From contig JALQXY010000102.1 of NCBI GenBank assembly GCA_023262945.1, positions 1 to 8,849 of the forward strand: a DNA stretch of 8,849 nt, written 5' to 3'. Shown in pieces: positions 1 through 6,486 of the stretch. The position numbers and the translations under genes were made by a program. Position 1 is the stretch's first letter. Each line of letters starts with the position of its first letter. Below the pieces are notes generated by a model. It was not told the origin of the DNA. It saw only the letters and a list, made by a program, of their open reading frames with translations, and searched no databases. This stretch comes from Rickettsiales bacterium. GTDB taxonomy: Bacteria > Pseudomonadota > Alphaproteobacteria > Rickettsiales > UBA1997.

Positions 1-106
1 AAGTAAGGATAATTATTGACTTACTTATAGCAATTCTCACCTAAAAACATACAAAAACTAAACACTCTAACTCTATCTTTTTGGCTAAAAATATCTAAAA
101 AGACTT

Positions 107-137
107 AAGTCCTATAGGCATAGGACTTGCATTTTTT
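107..137 (+). terminator. Rho-independent terminator of an upstream gene
   Basis: A perfect 9-base-pair stem, AAGTCCTAT (107-115) and ATAGGACTT (120-128), encloses the loop AGGC and is followed after GCA by six T residues (132-137). This is a standard intrinsic terminator for transcription entering from the left, so a + strand gene probably ends before base 1. Read on the - strand the stem is also followed by a T-rich stretch (AAGTCTTTTT), so it could stop transcripts in both directions. Bases 1-106 show no convincing coding sequence or RNA gene. Confidence 0.8.
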
Positions 138-203
138 ACAATTTTTATCTCAAAAAATATTTTGTCGCAAAATCTAATTAAAGATTGAATTTGGTATTAA
201 CTA

Positions 204-233
204 TTTACAAAATAAACTATATTTTTTTATTAA
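204..233 (+). promoter_or_regulatory. Possible sigma-70-type promoter for the rppH operon
   Basis: TTTACA (204-209) is separated by 18 bases from TATTAA (228-233), just upstream of rppH and after the terminator at 107-137. Each hexamer matches the consensus at four or five positions. The surroundings are so AT-rich that chance matches are common, and the site would leave a leader of only about ten bases. The location between a terminator and the first gene of a seven-gene run is the main support. Confidence 0.3.
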
Positions 234-248
234 CAAGATAATAAACTT

Positions 249-731
249 ATGCAAAATAAACCAGACTATCTATATCGCAATGGTGTGGGACTTGTTTTAA
301 TTAACAGCAAAAAAGAAGTTTTTGTTGGCAAAAGAATAGATAATAAATCAGATGCTTGGCAGATGCCACAAGGAGGAATAGAAGATGGCGAAGATGAGGA
401 TGTAGCTATTTTTCGTGAAGCAGAAGAAGAAACTGGAATTAATAAAAAATATATTAAAATTTTAAAGAAGTCAGATAAATATTTATATTATAATTTACCA
501 TATAAATTGCAAAAAAAATTCTGGGGTGGTAAATATCTTGGACAAAAACAAAGGTGGTATCTGGCACAATTTCTAGGACGAGATGATAATATCAATATAT
601 CAACAGAAGAGCCTGAATTTTCTGACTGGAAATGGATTAAAAAAGAAGATATTTATAATTCTATAGTTAATTTTAAACGCGAAATGTATAATCAAATATT
701 TGAGCAATTTTCTGAATTTTTTAAGAATTAA
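249..731 (+). CDS. rppH: RNA pyrophosphohydrolase (Nudix hydrolase RppH)
   Basis: RppH removes pyrophosphate from the triphosphorylated 5' end of mRNA in the cytoplasm, which starts 5'-end-dependent decay by RNase E-type enzymes; related Nudix enzymes hydrolyse dinucleoside polyphosphates. The 160-residue product has the usual length. It opens with YRNGVGLVLIN (9-19) and carries WQMPQGGIE (37-45), the signature of this subfamily. The Nudix box GX5EX7REUXEEXGU is complete at residues 42-64, including R56-E57 and E60-E61 for metal binding. The ATG at 249 is the first start in frame and gives the normal N-terminus; no clear Shine-Dalgarno sequence precedes it. It is the first gene of a tight + strand run and ends 3 bases before holC. 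The family is certain; RppH rather than another Ap(n)A hydrolase is very likely from the WQMPQGG motif. Confidence 0.93.
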   Translation: MQNKPDYLYRNGVGLVLINSKKEVFVGKRIDNKSDAWQMPQGGIEDGEDEDVAIFREAEEETGINKKYIKILKKSDKYLYYNLPYKLQKKFWGGKYLGQKQRWYLAQFLGRDDNINISTEEPEFSDWKWIKKEDIYNSIVNFKREMYNQIFEQFSEFFKN

Positions 732-734
732 ATA

Positions 735-1172
735 ATGGAAGCTAATATTTACCAAGTTGATAGTATAGATTCTTTAACTATTGCACCTTTGCTTTTTAAA
801 TTTCTTGAACAACAAAAAAAAGCTATTATATATTGTCATGACATCGAAATAATTAAAAAACTCGATAATTCTTTATGGAGTTATGGTCGTAATAAATTTT
901 TACCTCATATTACTATATTCGATAAAGATTTTGATATGAAGCGTCAAAATATAATCCTAAGTAATGAAGAAATTAATCCAAATAATGCTCAATATATTAT
1001 ACTACTAGATAGAGCATCTCCACAATTTTTAAAGCAATTTTCGCGTATTTTTTGCTTTAATTTGATAAATGATAATGGTAAATTTTTATCTTTTAAAAAA
1101 GACTTCCAAGACAATCTATTTACAATAAAATCATATAAAAAAGATGGCAATAAATGGATCTCAAACTCTTAA
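735..1172 (+). CDS. holC: DNA polymerase III subunit chi
   Basis: Chi is an accessory subunit of the DNA polymerase III clamp loader. In well-studied bacteria it pairs with psi and binds the C-terminal tail of single-stranded DNA-binding protein, helping the replisome on the lagging strand. The 145-residue length fits. The family hallmark is present at about residues 43-59: LDNSLWSYG followed by FLPH, the conserved Leu-Trp and Leu-Pro-His core of HolC, and the helical N-terminal segment (17-40) ends in the usual AIIYC strand. HolC sequences diverge quickly, so the assignment rests on this motif and the length. The gene begins 3 bases after rppH and its last 29 bases overlap purN in another frame, so the two are probably translationally coupled. 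No holD (psi) gene is seen; psi is commonly absent or unrecognised outside the Gammaproteobacteria. Confidence 0.85.
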   Translation: MEANIYQVDSIDSLTIAPLLFKFLEQQKKAIIYCHDIEIIKKLDNSLWSYGRNKFLPHITIFDKDFDMKRQNIILSNEEINPNNAQYIILLDRASPQFLKQFSRIFCFNLINDNGKFLSFKKDFQDNLFTIKSYKKDGNKWISNS

Positions 1173-1761
1173 AGTTAGAATTGCTATTTTAATTTCAGGA
1201 CGTGGCAGTAATATGAAAGCTATTATTGAAGCTTGCAAAGATCATAACTTTCCAGCTGAAGTAGTATTAGTTTTATCTAATAAAATCAATGCCAGAGGTT
1301 TAAAGTTTGCCCAAGATAATAACATAAAAACCATAGTCATTAATCATCAAGATTTTAATCAAAGTTTAAATCCCAGACAAGAATTTGATAAAGCTATGAA
1401 TCAAGAGATAGAAAAACATAACATTAATTTGATTTGCCTTGCTGGATTTATGCGCTTATTATCAGGGTGGTTTGTAGATAAATGGCATGATCGACTCATT
1501 AACATACACCCTTCTTTATTGCCTCATTTTAAAGGTGCTCATGCAGTTTCTGATGCCATAAATGCTAAAGCTAAAATTTCTGGCTGTACCGTTCATTATG
1601 TAACAAAAGAAATGGATTCAGGTCCTATTATAAAGCAATCAGTAGTAACAATAGAAGAAAATGATAATATAGAATCTTTAAGCAATAAGATTTTGCAACA
1701 TGAGCATAAAATATATCCACAAGCAATAAAAATTGTTTGTCAAAAAATTTTAACCAAATAA
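1144..1761 (+). CDS. purN: Phosphoribosylglycinamide formyltransferase, folate-dependent (PurN)
   Basis: PurN transfers a formyl group from 10-formyltetrahydrofolate to glycinamide ribonucleotide, the third step of de novo purine synthesis. The 205-residue protein has the phosphate-binding ISGRGSNM segment (17-24) and the catalytic triad of the family: N120 and H122 in NIHPSLLPHFKG, and D158 in MDSGPII, offset by 14 from the Escherichia coli numbering (N106, H108, D144). The chosen ATG at 1144 lies inside holC and gives about ten residues before the first strand (VRIAILISG); no other ATG, GTG or TTG lies between it and the conserved core, so the overlap looks real. It shares formyl-folate chemistry with its neighbour def, which removes the formyl group from new proteins. 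It shows that the cell keeps at least part of purine synthesis, unlike strict nucleotide parasites. Confidence 0.95.
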   Translation: MAINGSQTLKVRIAILISGRGSNMKAIIEACKDHNFPAEVVLVLSNKINARGLKFAQDNNIKTIVINHQDFNQSLNPRQEFDKAMNQEIEKHNINLICLAGFMRLLSGWFVDKWHDRLINIHPSLLPHFKGAHAVSDAINAKAKISGCTVHYVTKEMDSGPIIKQSVVTIEENDNIESLSNKILQHEHKIYPQAIKIVCQKILTK

Positions 1762-1765
1762 AAAT

Positions 1766-2314
1766 ATGTTACTAAATTTAGTAAAATCTCCCGATCCATT
1801 ATTGCACGAACTGTCAAAAAATGTTGCTATAATTGATAATAAGATAAAAAAAATAATGCAAGATATGCTGGAAACCATGTATCATAATCATGGTATTGGA
1901 CTTGCCGCTGTACAAGTCGGAATTTTGCAAAAAATAATTATTATTGATATCGATTACAAATTAACAGAAAATTTTGGGGATAACAAAAATAATGGTTATA
2001 AAATTTCAAATCAAAATCCGCGTTTCTTAGTTAATGCTAAAATCATAAAATCTTCTAACAAAAGCTCTATTTTTAAAGAGGGTTGTTTATCTTTTCCAGG
2101 CGCTAGTTCCGATGTATCAAGACCTAAAGAAGTGACTGTTCAATATCTTGATTTCGAAGGCAAGGAACATATAGAAGAAATGTCTGGTCTTTTAGCAACT
2201 TGCGTTCAACATGAAATTGATCACACCAATGGCATTACTTTTGTTGATCATATATCTAAATTAAAACGCGACATAATTCTTAAAAAAATGCGTAAATTAA
2301 AAGGAATCAAATGA
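1766..2314 (+). CDS. def: Peptide deformylase
   Basis: The enzyme removes the N-formyl group from the starting methionine of new proteins, a metal-dependent cytoplasmic reaction. All three family motifs are present: GIGLAAVQVG (43-52), EGCLS (105-109) with metal ligand C107, and QHEIDH (148-153) with metal ligands H149 and H153 and catalytic E150. The 182-residue protein carries a short Asn- and Lys-rich insertion (about 65-84) between the strand ending IDIDY and NPRFLVN, and has Thr at 154 where Leu is common. The ATG at 1766 is 4 bases after purN and has no good ribosome site. The stop codon overlaps the gspF-like start as ATGA, typical of coupled translation. fmt, often beside def in other bacteria, is not in the window. 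Confidence 0.95.
   Translation: MLLNLVKSPDPLLHELSKNVAIIDNKIKKIMQDMLETMYHNHGIGLAAVQVGILQKIIIIDIDYKLTENFGDNKNNGYKISNQNPRFLVNAKIIKSSNKSSIFKEGCLSFPGASSDVSRPKEVTVQYLDFEGKEHIEEMSGLLATCVQHEIDHTNGITFVDHISKLKRDIILKKMRKLKGIK
2301..2305 (+). promoter_or_regulatory. Ribosome binding site AAGGA of the GspF/PilC gene
   Basis: AAGGA lies 5 bases before the ATG at 2311, inside the last codons of def. Most starts in this window lack a recognisable Shine-Dalgarno sequence, so this one supports the ATG at 2311 and independent as well as coupled initiation. Confidence 0.6.
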
Positions 2315-3510
2315 AAAACTATCGCTACAAAGCTATTGACAATGAGGGTAATTACAGAACTGGTAAAATATCAGCAAGCAACACAAATGAGCTTTTTACT
2401 ATAATTGAAGAAGATGGTCTAGAGCTTATAAGCTATAGACAAGAACTTGACATTGGTTTAAAGTTTATTACAAAAATTAACGATAAAGATTTAATTACTT
2501 TCTTTATCCATCTCGAGCAATTAGAAAGATCAGGGGTTCCAATTATTGAATCAATCACCGACCTTAAGGAAACAACAGAATCGGCTGCACTTAAAAATCT
2601 AACACAAGAAATTATTGAATCAATCAAAAGTGGTAATTTATTTTCACAAACTATAGCTAAACATCCTGAAATATTTAGATCAATCTATGTTGGATTGATT
2701 GATATGGGAGAAAAAACTGGTAACTTAGCTGAATCTTTTAAAAATATTATCGATGATATAAAATGGAATGTGGAAATTAAAAGAAAAACAAGAAAAGCCA
2801 TGATTGGGCCAATTTTTGGTATTCTTATAATGTTTTTAGTTCTTGGTGTCATGACAACTGTTACAATTCCAAAAATAACAGGATTTTTATCGGCGCAAAA
2901 TTTAAATCTTCCAACTTCAACAAACTATCTACTCAATTTCTCTAATTTTTTTACCAACTACTGGCATTTTATGCTTTTTACTATACCTTTTATTTTTTTA
3001 TTGTCAAAAATAATAGCCAAATCTTCAAAAAATTTAGCAGTTATTATTGATGATATAAAATTAAAGATTCCCGTTTTCGGCTCTATTATAAGAAAAATCG
3101 AGTCAGCAAAATTTTGTCAGTTTTTTTCTATGACCTTTAAAAGCGGTCTTGGTATAATAGAATGTCTTGAATTATCATCGGAATTGATTAAAAATAAAGC
3201 CATTAAAAATAGTATCAGTAAAATCAGTAAAAATGTCTCTGATGGTTTATCTTTGGGTGATTCAATTCAAAAGACCAAGTATTTTCCCAACCTCGTAGTA
3301 AGAATGTTTAGGGTTGGCGAAGAGAGTGGTAATATGGAAAACTCACTAACAAATATAAAATTCTTCTACGATAATGAAATTAATGACTCAATTGATCGTA
3401 TAACTGGCCTTATAAGGCCAGTTCTTACTTTAATAATGGGTGGCATGATTGCTTGGATTGCAATTGCTGTTTTTGGACCAGTATATTCTTCTTTCTCCAA
3501 TCTACAATAA
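2311..3510 (+). CDS. Type II secretion / type IV pilus inner-membrane platform protein (GspF/PilC family)
   Basis: Proteins of this family form the inner-membrane platform beneath type II secretion systems and type IV pili and work with a hexameric ATPase (GspE/PilB) to assemble pilin-like filaments. The 399-residue product matches the usual length and layout. It starts with YRYKAIDNEGNYRTGKI (4-20), then two repeats of the F domain (about 62-186 and 265-389), each with the family motif G-E-x-[ST]-G: MGEKTGN (132-138) and VGEESGN (335-341). Three membrane segments are apparent at about 164-186, 213-232 and 368-389. It starts within the def stop codon (ATGA) with AAGGA upstream. No ATPase, pilin, prepilin peptidase or secretin gene is in the window, so a partner set must lie elsewhere or the gene works alone. 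Whether it serves secretion, pili or DNA uptake cannot be told. Two palindromes lie inside the coding sequence. Confidence 0.9.
   Translation: MKNYRYKAIDNEGNYRTGKISASNTNELFTIIEEDGLELISYRQELDIGLKFITKINDKDLITFFIHLEQLERSGVPIIESITDLKETTESAALKNLTQEIIESIKSGNLFSQTIAKHPEIFRSIYVGLIDMGEKTGNLAESFKNIIDDIKWNVEIKRKTRKAMIGPIFGILIMFLVLGVMTTVTIPKITGFLSAQNLNLPTSTNYLLNFSNFFTNYWHFMLFTIPFIFLLSKIIAKSSKNLAVIIDDIKLKIPVFGSIIRKIESAKFCQFFSMTFKSGLGIIECLELSSELIKNKAIKNSISKISKNVSDGLSLGDSIQKTKYFPNLVVRMFRVGEESGNMENSLTNIKFFYDNEINDSIDRITGLIRPVLTLIMGGMIAWIAIAVFGPVYSSFSNLQ
2417..2440. repeat. Imperfect palindrome with core CTTATAAG inside the GspF/PilC gene
   Basis: A 24-base near-palindrome: outer arms GTCTA (2417-2421) and TAGAC (2436-2440) flank the perfect 12-base palindrome AGCTTATAAGCT (2423-2434), with a single mismatched pair (2422 and 2435). 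It lies in codons for about residues 36-43 of the protein. It shares its central CTTATAAG with the palindrome at 3402-3423. It may be chance. Confidence 0.5.
3402..3423. repeat. Perfect 22-base palindrome inside the GspF/PilC gene
   Basis: AACTGGCCTTA (3402-3412) is followed directly by its exact reverse complement (3413-3423), so RNA from here can form a 9-base-pair stem with a TATA loop. It encodes about residues 364-371 (TGLIRPV), just at the start of the last membrane segment, about 90 bases before the gene's stop. It is GC-richer than its surroundings. It has no T tract after it, so it is not an ordinary terminator. Confidence 0.7.
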
Positions 3511-3559
3511 AGTTTTGCACAATTGATAAATTAATATTTTGAATTTAATTCGTTTAAAG

Positions 3560-4198
3560 ATGAATTTTGGCATTACTAAAAAACTTAATAAACAATTTCT
3601 TGTGATGTCAATTGGCACTGATATAGGTAAAACCTATTTTATCAAAAATTCTTGCCTTAAAAATAAAAATATATTTGCTATTAAACCAATTATTAGCGGC
3701 TTTGACTATAAAGAACCTTCTGACTCATCTATAATACTATCAGCAATGGGTCTAAAGGAAACTATTGATAATTTTGACTTAATAAGTCCTTGGCGCTTTA
3801 AAAAAGCAGCATCTCCTCATATTGCCGCATCTAAAGATATTGAATTTAATGAAGTAATAAAATTTTGTAAAAAGCATATAAAAAAATCTAATCAGCAAAA
3901 TAAAACCCTTTTAATTGAAGCTGCAGGAGGCGTTATGACGCCAATCAATCATAATAAAACCTTTATTGATCTTGCACAAGAATTAAAAATACCTGTCATT
4001 TTAATAACTGCTAATTTTCTTGGATCAATAAGTCATACTTTGTGTAGCATTGAATCTCTAAAAAAATTTAATATAAAAATAGAAAATGTTATTGTTAATA
4101 ATATAATACCAAGTCATTATAATGATTCGCAAATCTCTAATAAAGATTTTGCAACTTATATAAAAAATTATAGCAATATCAATATTGAATATCTCTAA
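3560..4198 (+). CDS. bioD: ATP-dependent dethiobiotin synthetase
   Basis: BioD closes the ureido ring of dethiobiotin from diaminopelargonic acid, CO2 and ATP, the second-last step of biotin synthesis. Family landmarks are seen in order (numbering from the ATG at 3560): the P-loop region SIGTDIGKT (17-25), KPIISGF (42-48), SPHIAAS (85-91), IEAAGGV (119-125) matching the usual EGAGG, then the strand ILITANFLGSISHTL, and VNNIIP. The 212-residue length is near normal. I chose ATG 3560; the frame also opens at TTG 3539, which would add seven residues, and neither has a convincing ribosome site. The P-loop is unusual: where the family normally has G-T-D-T-x-V-G-K-T, this protein has Ser at the first Gly and the G-T-D moved two places toward GKT. 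No other bio gene is nearby. It ends one base before argB. Confidence 0.85.
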   Translation: MNFGITKKLNKQFLVMSIGTDIGKTYFIKNSCLKNKNIFAIKPIISGFDYKEPSDSSIILSAMGLKETIDNFDLISPWRFKKAASPHIAASKDIEFNEVIKFCKKHIKKSNQQNKTLLIEAAGGVMTPINHNKTFIDLAQELKIPVILITANFLGSISHTLCSIESLKKFNIKIENVIVNNIIPSHYNDSQISNKDFATYIKNYSNINIEYL

Positions 4199-4199
4199 T

Positions 4200-5156
4200 A
4201 TGGATAACTCAAAAAATAAAAATAATAATGATACTATAATCAATCTTGAAGAAGTAGAATTACAAAAAGAAAAGGATCTACAAGATTGGTCATATAAAGC
4301 TAATGTTCTATGTGAAGCTTTGCCCTTTATGAGAAAATTCTCTGGAGAAACTTTCGTTATCAAGTTTGGCGGTAGCGCTATGGGAGAAAATAAAAATCTT
4401 AAGAATTTTGCCAAAAATGTTGTTTTACTTAAACAAGTTGGTATTAACCCTATTATTGTTCATGGTGGCGGGCCTCAAATTTGTAATATGCTCGATCGCC
4501 TTAACATAAAATCATCATTCATCGACGGCCTAAGAGTAACTGATGCTGATACAGTTAGTGTTGTCGAAATGGTTCTAGCTGGATCAATTAACAAAATGAT
4601 AGTAAGCGAGATAAATAAAGCTGGCGGTAAAGCTATTGGAATTAGTGGCAAAGACGCCAATTTAATTCGTGCCAAAAAAATAACACGCACTAAAAAAGAT
4701 CCTGACTCCAACATTGAAAAAATATTAAATATGGGATATGTTGGTGAGCCTTACGCTATTGATCCAGAAGTTTTTGGAACATTCGAAGACTCGGATCTTA
4801 TACCGGTAGTTGCTCCGATTGGATTAGGCGACAATGGTGAAACATTCAATATCAACGCTGATACTGTTGCTGGAAGCATAGCGGCAGCAATTCAGGCTTC
4901 AAAACTAATTATCTTATCTGATATAGATGGTGTAATGCTTCCAAATGGTGAATTAATTAGTCATTTAAACATCAGTACTGCTAAAAAAATGATACAAGAT
5001 GGTATAATAAATGGAGGCATGATTCCAAAAGTTGAAACTTGCATCAAATCTTTAGAAATGGGCGTTGGATTTGCTCATATACTAAATGGATCAACTGATA
5101 ATATACTGTTAATGGAAATCTTTACTCAAAGTGGAGCTGGAACTATGATAATATAG
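4200..5156 (+). CDS. argB: Acetylglutamate kinase
   Basis: ArgB phosphorylates N-acetylglutamate with ATP, the second step of arginine synthesis. From the ATG at 4200 the protein has 318 residues. The amino acid kinase core begins with FVIKFGGSAMG (52-62; K55 is the catalytic lysine position), then IIVHGGGPQI (85-94), the acetylglutamate-binding segment ending in ISGKDANLI, NINADTVAG, LSDIDGV, and GGMIPKVETC. Before the core lies a helix including WSYKANVLCEALPFM (30-44), the N-helix typical of arginine-inhibited, hexameric enzymes, so feedback inhibition by arginine is inferred. The first 28 or so residues are Asn- and Lys-rich and look disordered. The frame opens at TTG 4185 inside bioD, but ATG 4200, one base after the bioD stop, is the likelier start. 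It is the last gene of the + strand run; the other arginine genes are not in the window. Confidence 0.93.
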   Translation: MDNSKNKNNNDTIINLEEVELQKEKDLQDWSYKANVLCEALPFMRKFSGETFVIKFGGSAMGENKNLKNFAKNVVLLKQVGINPIIVHGGGPQICNMLDRLNIKSSFIDGLRVTDADTVSVVEMVLAGSINKMIVSEINKAGGKAIGISGKDANLIRAKKITRTKKDPDSNIEKILNMGYVGEPYAIDPEVFGTFEDSDLIPVVAPIGLGDNGETFNINADTVAGSIAAAIQASKLIILSDIDGVMLPNGELISHLNISTAKKMIQDGIINGGMIPKVETCIKSLEMGVGFAHILNGSTDNILLMEIFTQSGAGTMII

Positions 5157-5165
5157 TAAAATACT

Positions 5166-5196
5166 ATTTAAGAATTCTAACGGATTTACTTAAAAT
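5166..5196. terminator. Weak bidirectional hairpin between convergent argB and gap
   Basis: In the 56-base gap between the two convergent stop codons, TTTAAG (5167-5172) pairs with CTTAAA (5189-5194), and within it AATTC (5173-5177) pairs with GGATT (5182-5186, one G-U pair) around the loop TAAC, leaving a two-base bulge. A T-rich stretch follows on the + side (ATATTTTATT). The stem is AU-rich and weak, so the call rests partly on its position. Confidence 0.4.
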
Positions 5197-5212
5197 ATTT
5201 TATTAACTGCAA

Positions 5213-6220
5213 TTAAAAACGCGAAATTGCATTAGCTAAATCTAACATTCTTAAAGAAAAAGCCCATTCATTATCATACCATGAACAAACTTTTACAAAA
5301 TTACCCATAACTTTAGTTTGTGTAGAATCAAAACAAGAGCTATAAGAAGAATGATTAAAATCTATAGACACTAAAGGCTCCTCAATATAGCTAAGGATTT
5401 CTTTCATTGAATTTTGACTATATTCTTTGATAATATTATTTATCTCTTCTTTAGAGGTATTCTTCTTAGCTATAAAATTAAGATCAACCATCGAAACATT
5501 TGGAGTAGGAACTCTTATAGCACCTCCATCAAGTTTACCTTGTAATTCAGGCAACACTAAACCTATAGCTTTTGCAGCACCAGTTGAAGTTGGAATCATT
5601 GACATAGCACAAGCTCTTGCGCGACGTAAATCTTTGTGAGTATTATCAACGATATTTTGATCATTAGTATAAGCATGAATTGTCGTCATAAAGCCTTTAT
5701 CGATACCAATATTATCATTCAAAGCTTTTGCAATTGGAGCTAGGCAATTTGTAGTACAAGAGCCAACCGAAATAATATTATCGGTTGATTGTAAATTACC
5801 ATTATTGACGCCATAAACTATGGTTTTAGTGATATCATCCTTAGCTGGAGCGGAAATGAGAACTTTTTTTGCACCAGAATCAATATGAGATTGAGATTTT
5901 TGTGTTGTATTAAAAGCGCCAGTGCATTCAAATACAATATCAATGCCTAATTTAAGCCAAGGTAAGTTTGAGGGGTTACGATCATTAACTATTTTTATCT
6001 TTTTATCATCAATAATTAAACTATCACCAGAGATAGAAACTTTTTTGCTAAAAGAACCATGAACTGAGTCATATTTTAATAAGTGCGCCAATGTCTGCAA
6101 AGGAGCTGAAGCGTTTATTGCTACTAAATTAATATCTTTATATTTATCATTCTCAAAAATAGCACGAGCTACGCAACGACCTATTCTACCTAAGCCATTA
6201 ATTGCAACATTTATTGTCAT
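5213..6220 (-). CDS. gap: Glyceraldehyde-3-phosphate dehydrogenase, GapB-like (probably NADP-preferring)
   Basis: The enzyme interconverts glyceraldehyde 3-phosphate and 1,3-bisphosphoglycerate. The 335-residue length is normal. The Rossmann fold starts with INGLGRIGR (7-15); the active site has SCTTNCLAP (154-162) with nucleophile C155 and HAYTNDQ (182-188) with H182; RRARA (199-203) and WYDNEW (314-319) are standard. At the end of the second strand the sequence is AINASAP (34-40). NAD-dependent enzymes have Asp right after this Asn, binding the adenosine ribose. Ala-Ser there, followed by TLAHLLKYDSVHG, resembles the NADP-preferring, gluconeogenic GapB of Bacillus subtilis. A gluconeogenic or biosynthetic direction is therefore inferred. 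It begins with ATG at 6220, without a clear Shine-Dalgarno site, and stands alone on the - strand, converging on argB. No other glycolytic gene is nearby. Confidence 0.93.
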   Translation of the reverse strand: MTINVAINGLGRIGRCVARAIFENDKYKDINLVAINASAPLQTLAHLLKYDSVHGSFSKKVSISGDSLIIDDKKIKIVNDRNPSNLPWLKLGIDIVFECTGAFNTTQKSQSHIDSGAKKVLISAPAKDDITKTIVYGVNNGNLQSTDNIISVGSCTTNCLAPIAKALNDNIGIDKGFMTTIHAYTNDQNIVDNTHKDLRRARACAMSMIPTSTGAAKAIGLVLPELQGKLDGGAIRVPTPNVSMVDLNFIAKKNTSKEEINNIIKEYSQNSMKEILSYIEEPLVSIDFNHSSYSSCFDSTQTKVMGNFVKVCSWYDNEWAFSLRMLDLANAISRF

Positions 6221-6486
6221 AATTATTATTTAAAATTTTGTAATAAAAAACCCCTATTAAATTAATAAATTTTGAAGAATTCTTGAAGTAGATTTGATTA
6301 ATTTAAAAACTTAAAAGGTTTTAAAAATTTAATTAAAAGATCCTTACGCGATTAGAATAATTAAATTACTTCTTAGTTTTAAATAATTTGCAACTTACTG
6401 AAAAAATCAAATAAATATTTTTAAGAAAAATTATCAAAATATGTTAATTTGTAACGATCCTAAAAGCTAAAATAAAAAGAAAGACC
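6221..6486. other. AT-rich leader region of gap without a gene
   Basis: No reading frame of meaningful length is seen on either strand; with the hairpin at 6485-6539 this makes a gene-free stretch of 333 bases. It presumably holds the gap promoter, but no pair of hexamers stands out. The best -10-like element on the - strand is TCTAAT (6349-6344) followed by a GC-rich CGCG, without a good -35. Nearer gap, the 10-base palindrome AAGAATTCTT (6275-6284) lies within two direct copies of TTGAAG (6272-6277 and 6283-6288), a possible but unproven operator. A run of G (AGGGG on the - strand, near 6251-6255) is too far from the gap ATG to be its ribosome site. Confidence 0.4.

Noticed and set aside
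1..26. Inverted repeat AAGTAAG / CTTACTT with a 12-base loop at the left edge
   Set aside because: AU-rich 7-base-pair stem without a T tract, cut close to the window edge; it cannot be told from chance, and a much better terminator follows at 107-137.
1874..1895. Inverted repeat ACCATG / CATGGT inside def
   Set aside because: Short arms around a nine-base loop within the conserved segment leading to the first catalytic motif; protein constraint explains it.
2433..2627. Open frame on the - strand inside the GspF/PilC gene
   Set aside because: Lies wholly antisense to a well-supported gene, and its translation shows no family features.
3511..3559. Possible internal promoter before bioD (TTGCAC near 3514)
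   Set aside because: No acceptable -10 at 16-18 bases spacing; AT-rich sequence gives many half matches.
4058..4414. 118-codon open frame on the - strand across the bioD-argB junction
   Set aside because: Antisense to two recognised genes; composition is low-complexity Phe/Ile/Ser-rich as expected from reversed AT-rich coding DNA.
4475..4714. Open frame on the - strand inside argB
   Set aside because: Shadow of the conserved acetylglutamate kinase core, with no start context or motif of its own.
5427..5639. Open frame on the + strand inside gap
   Set aside because: Shadow of the conserved gap coding sequence on the other strand; it begins only at a TTG.
5764..5785. Inverted repeat AACCGA / TCGGTT inside gap
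   Set aside because: Six-base-pair stem with a ten-base AT loop beside the active-site codons; short enough to be chance.
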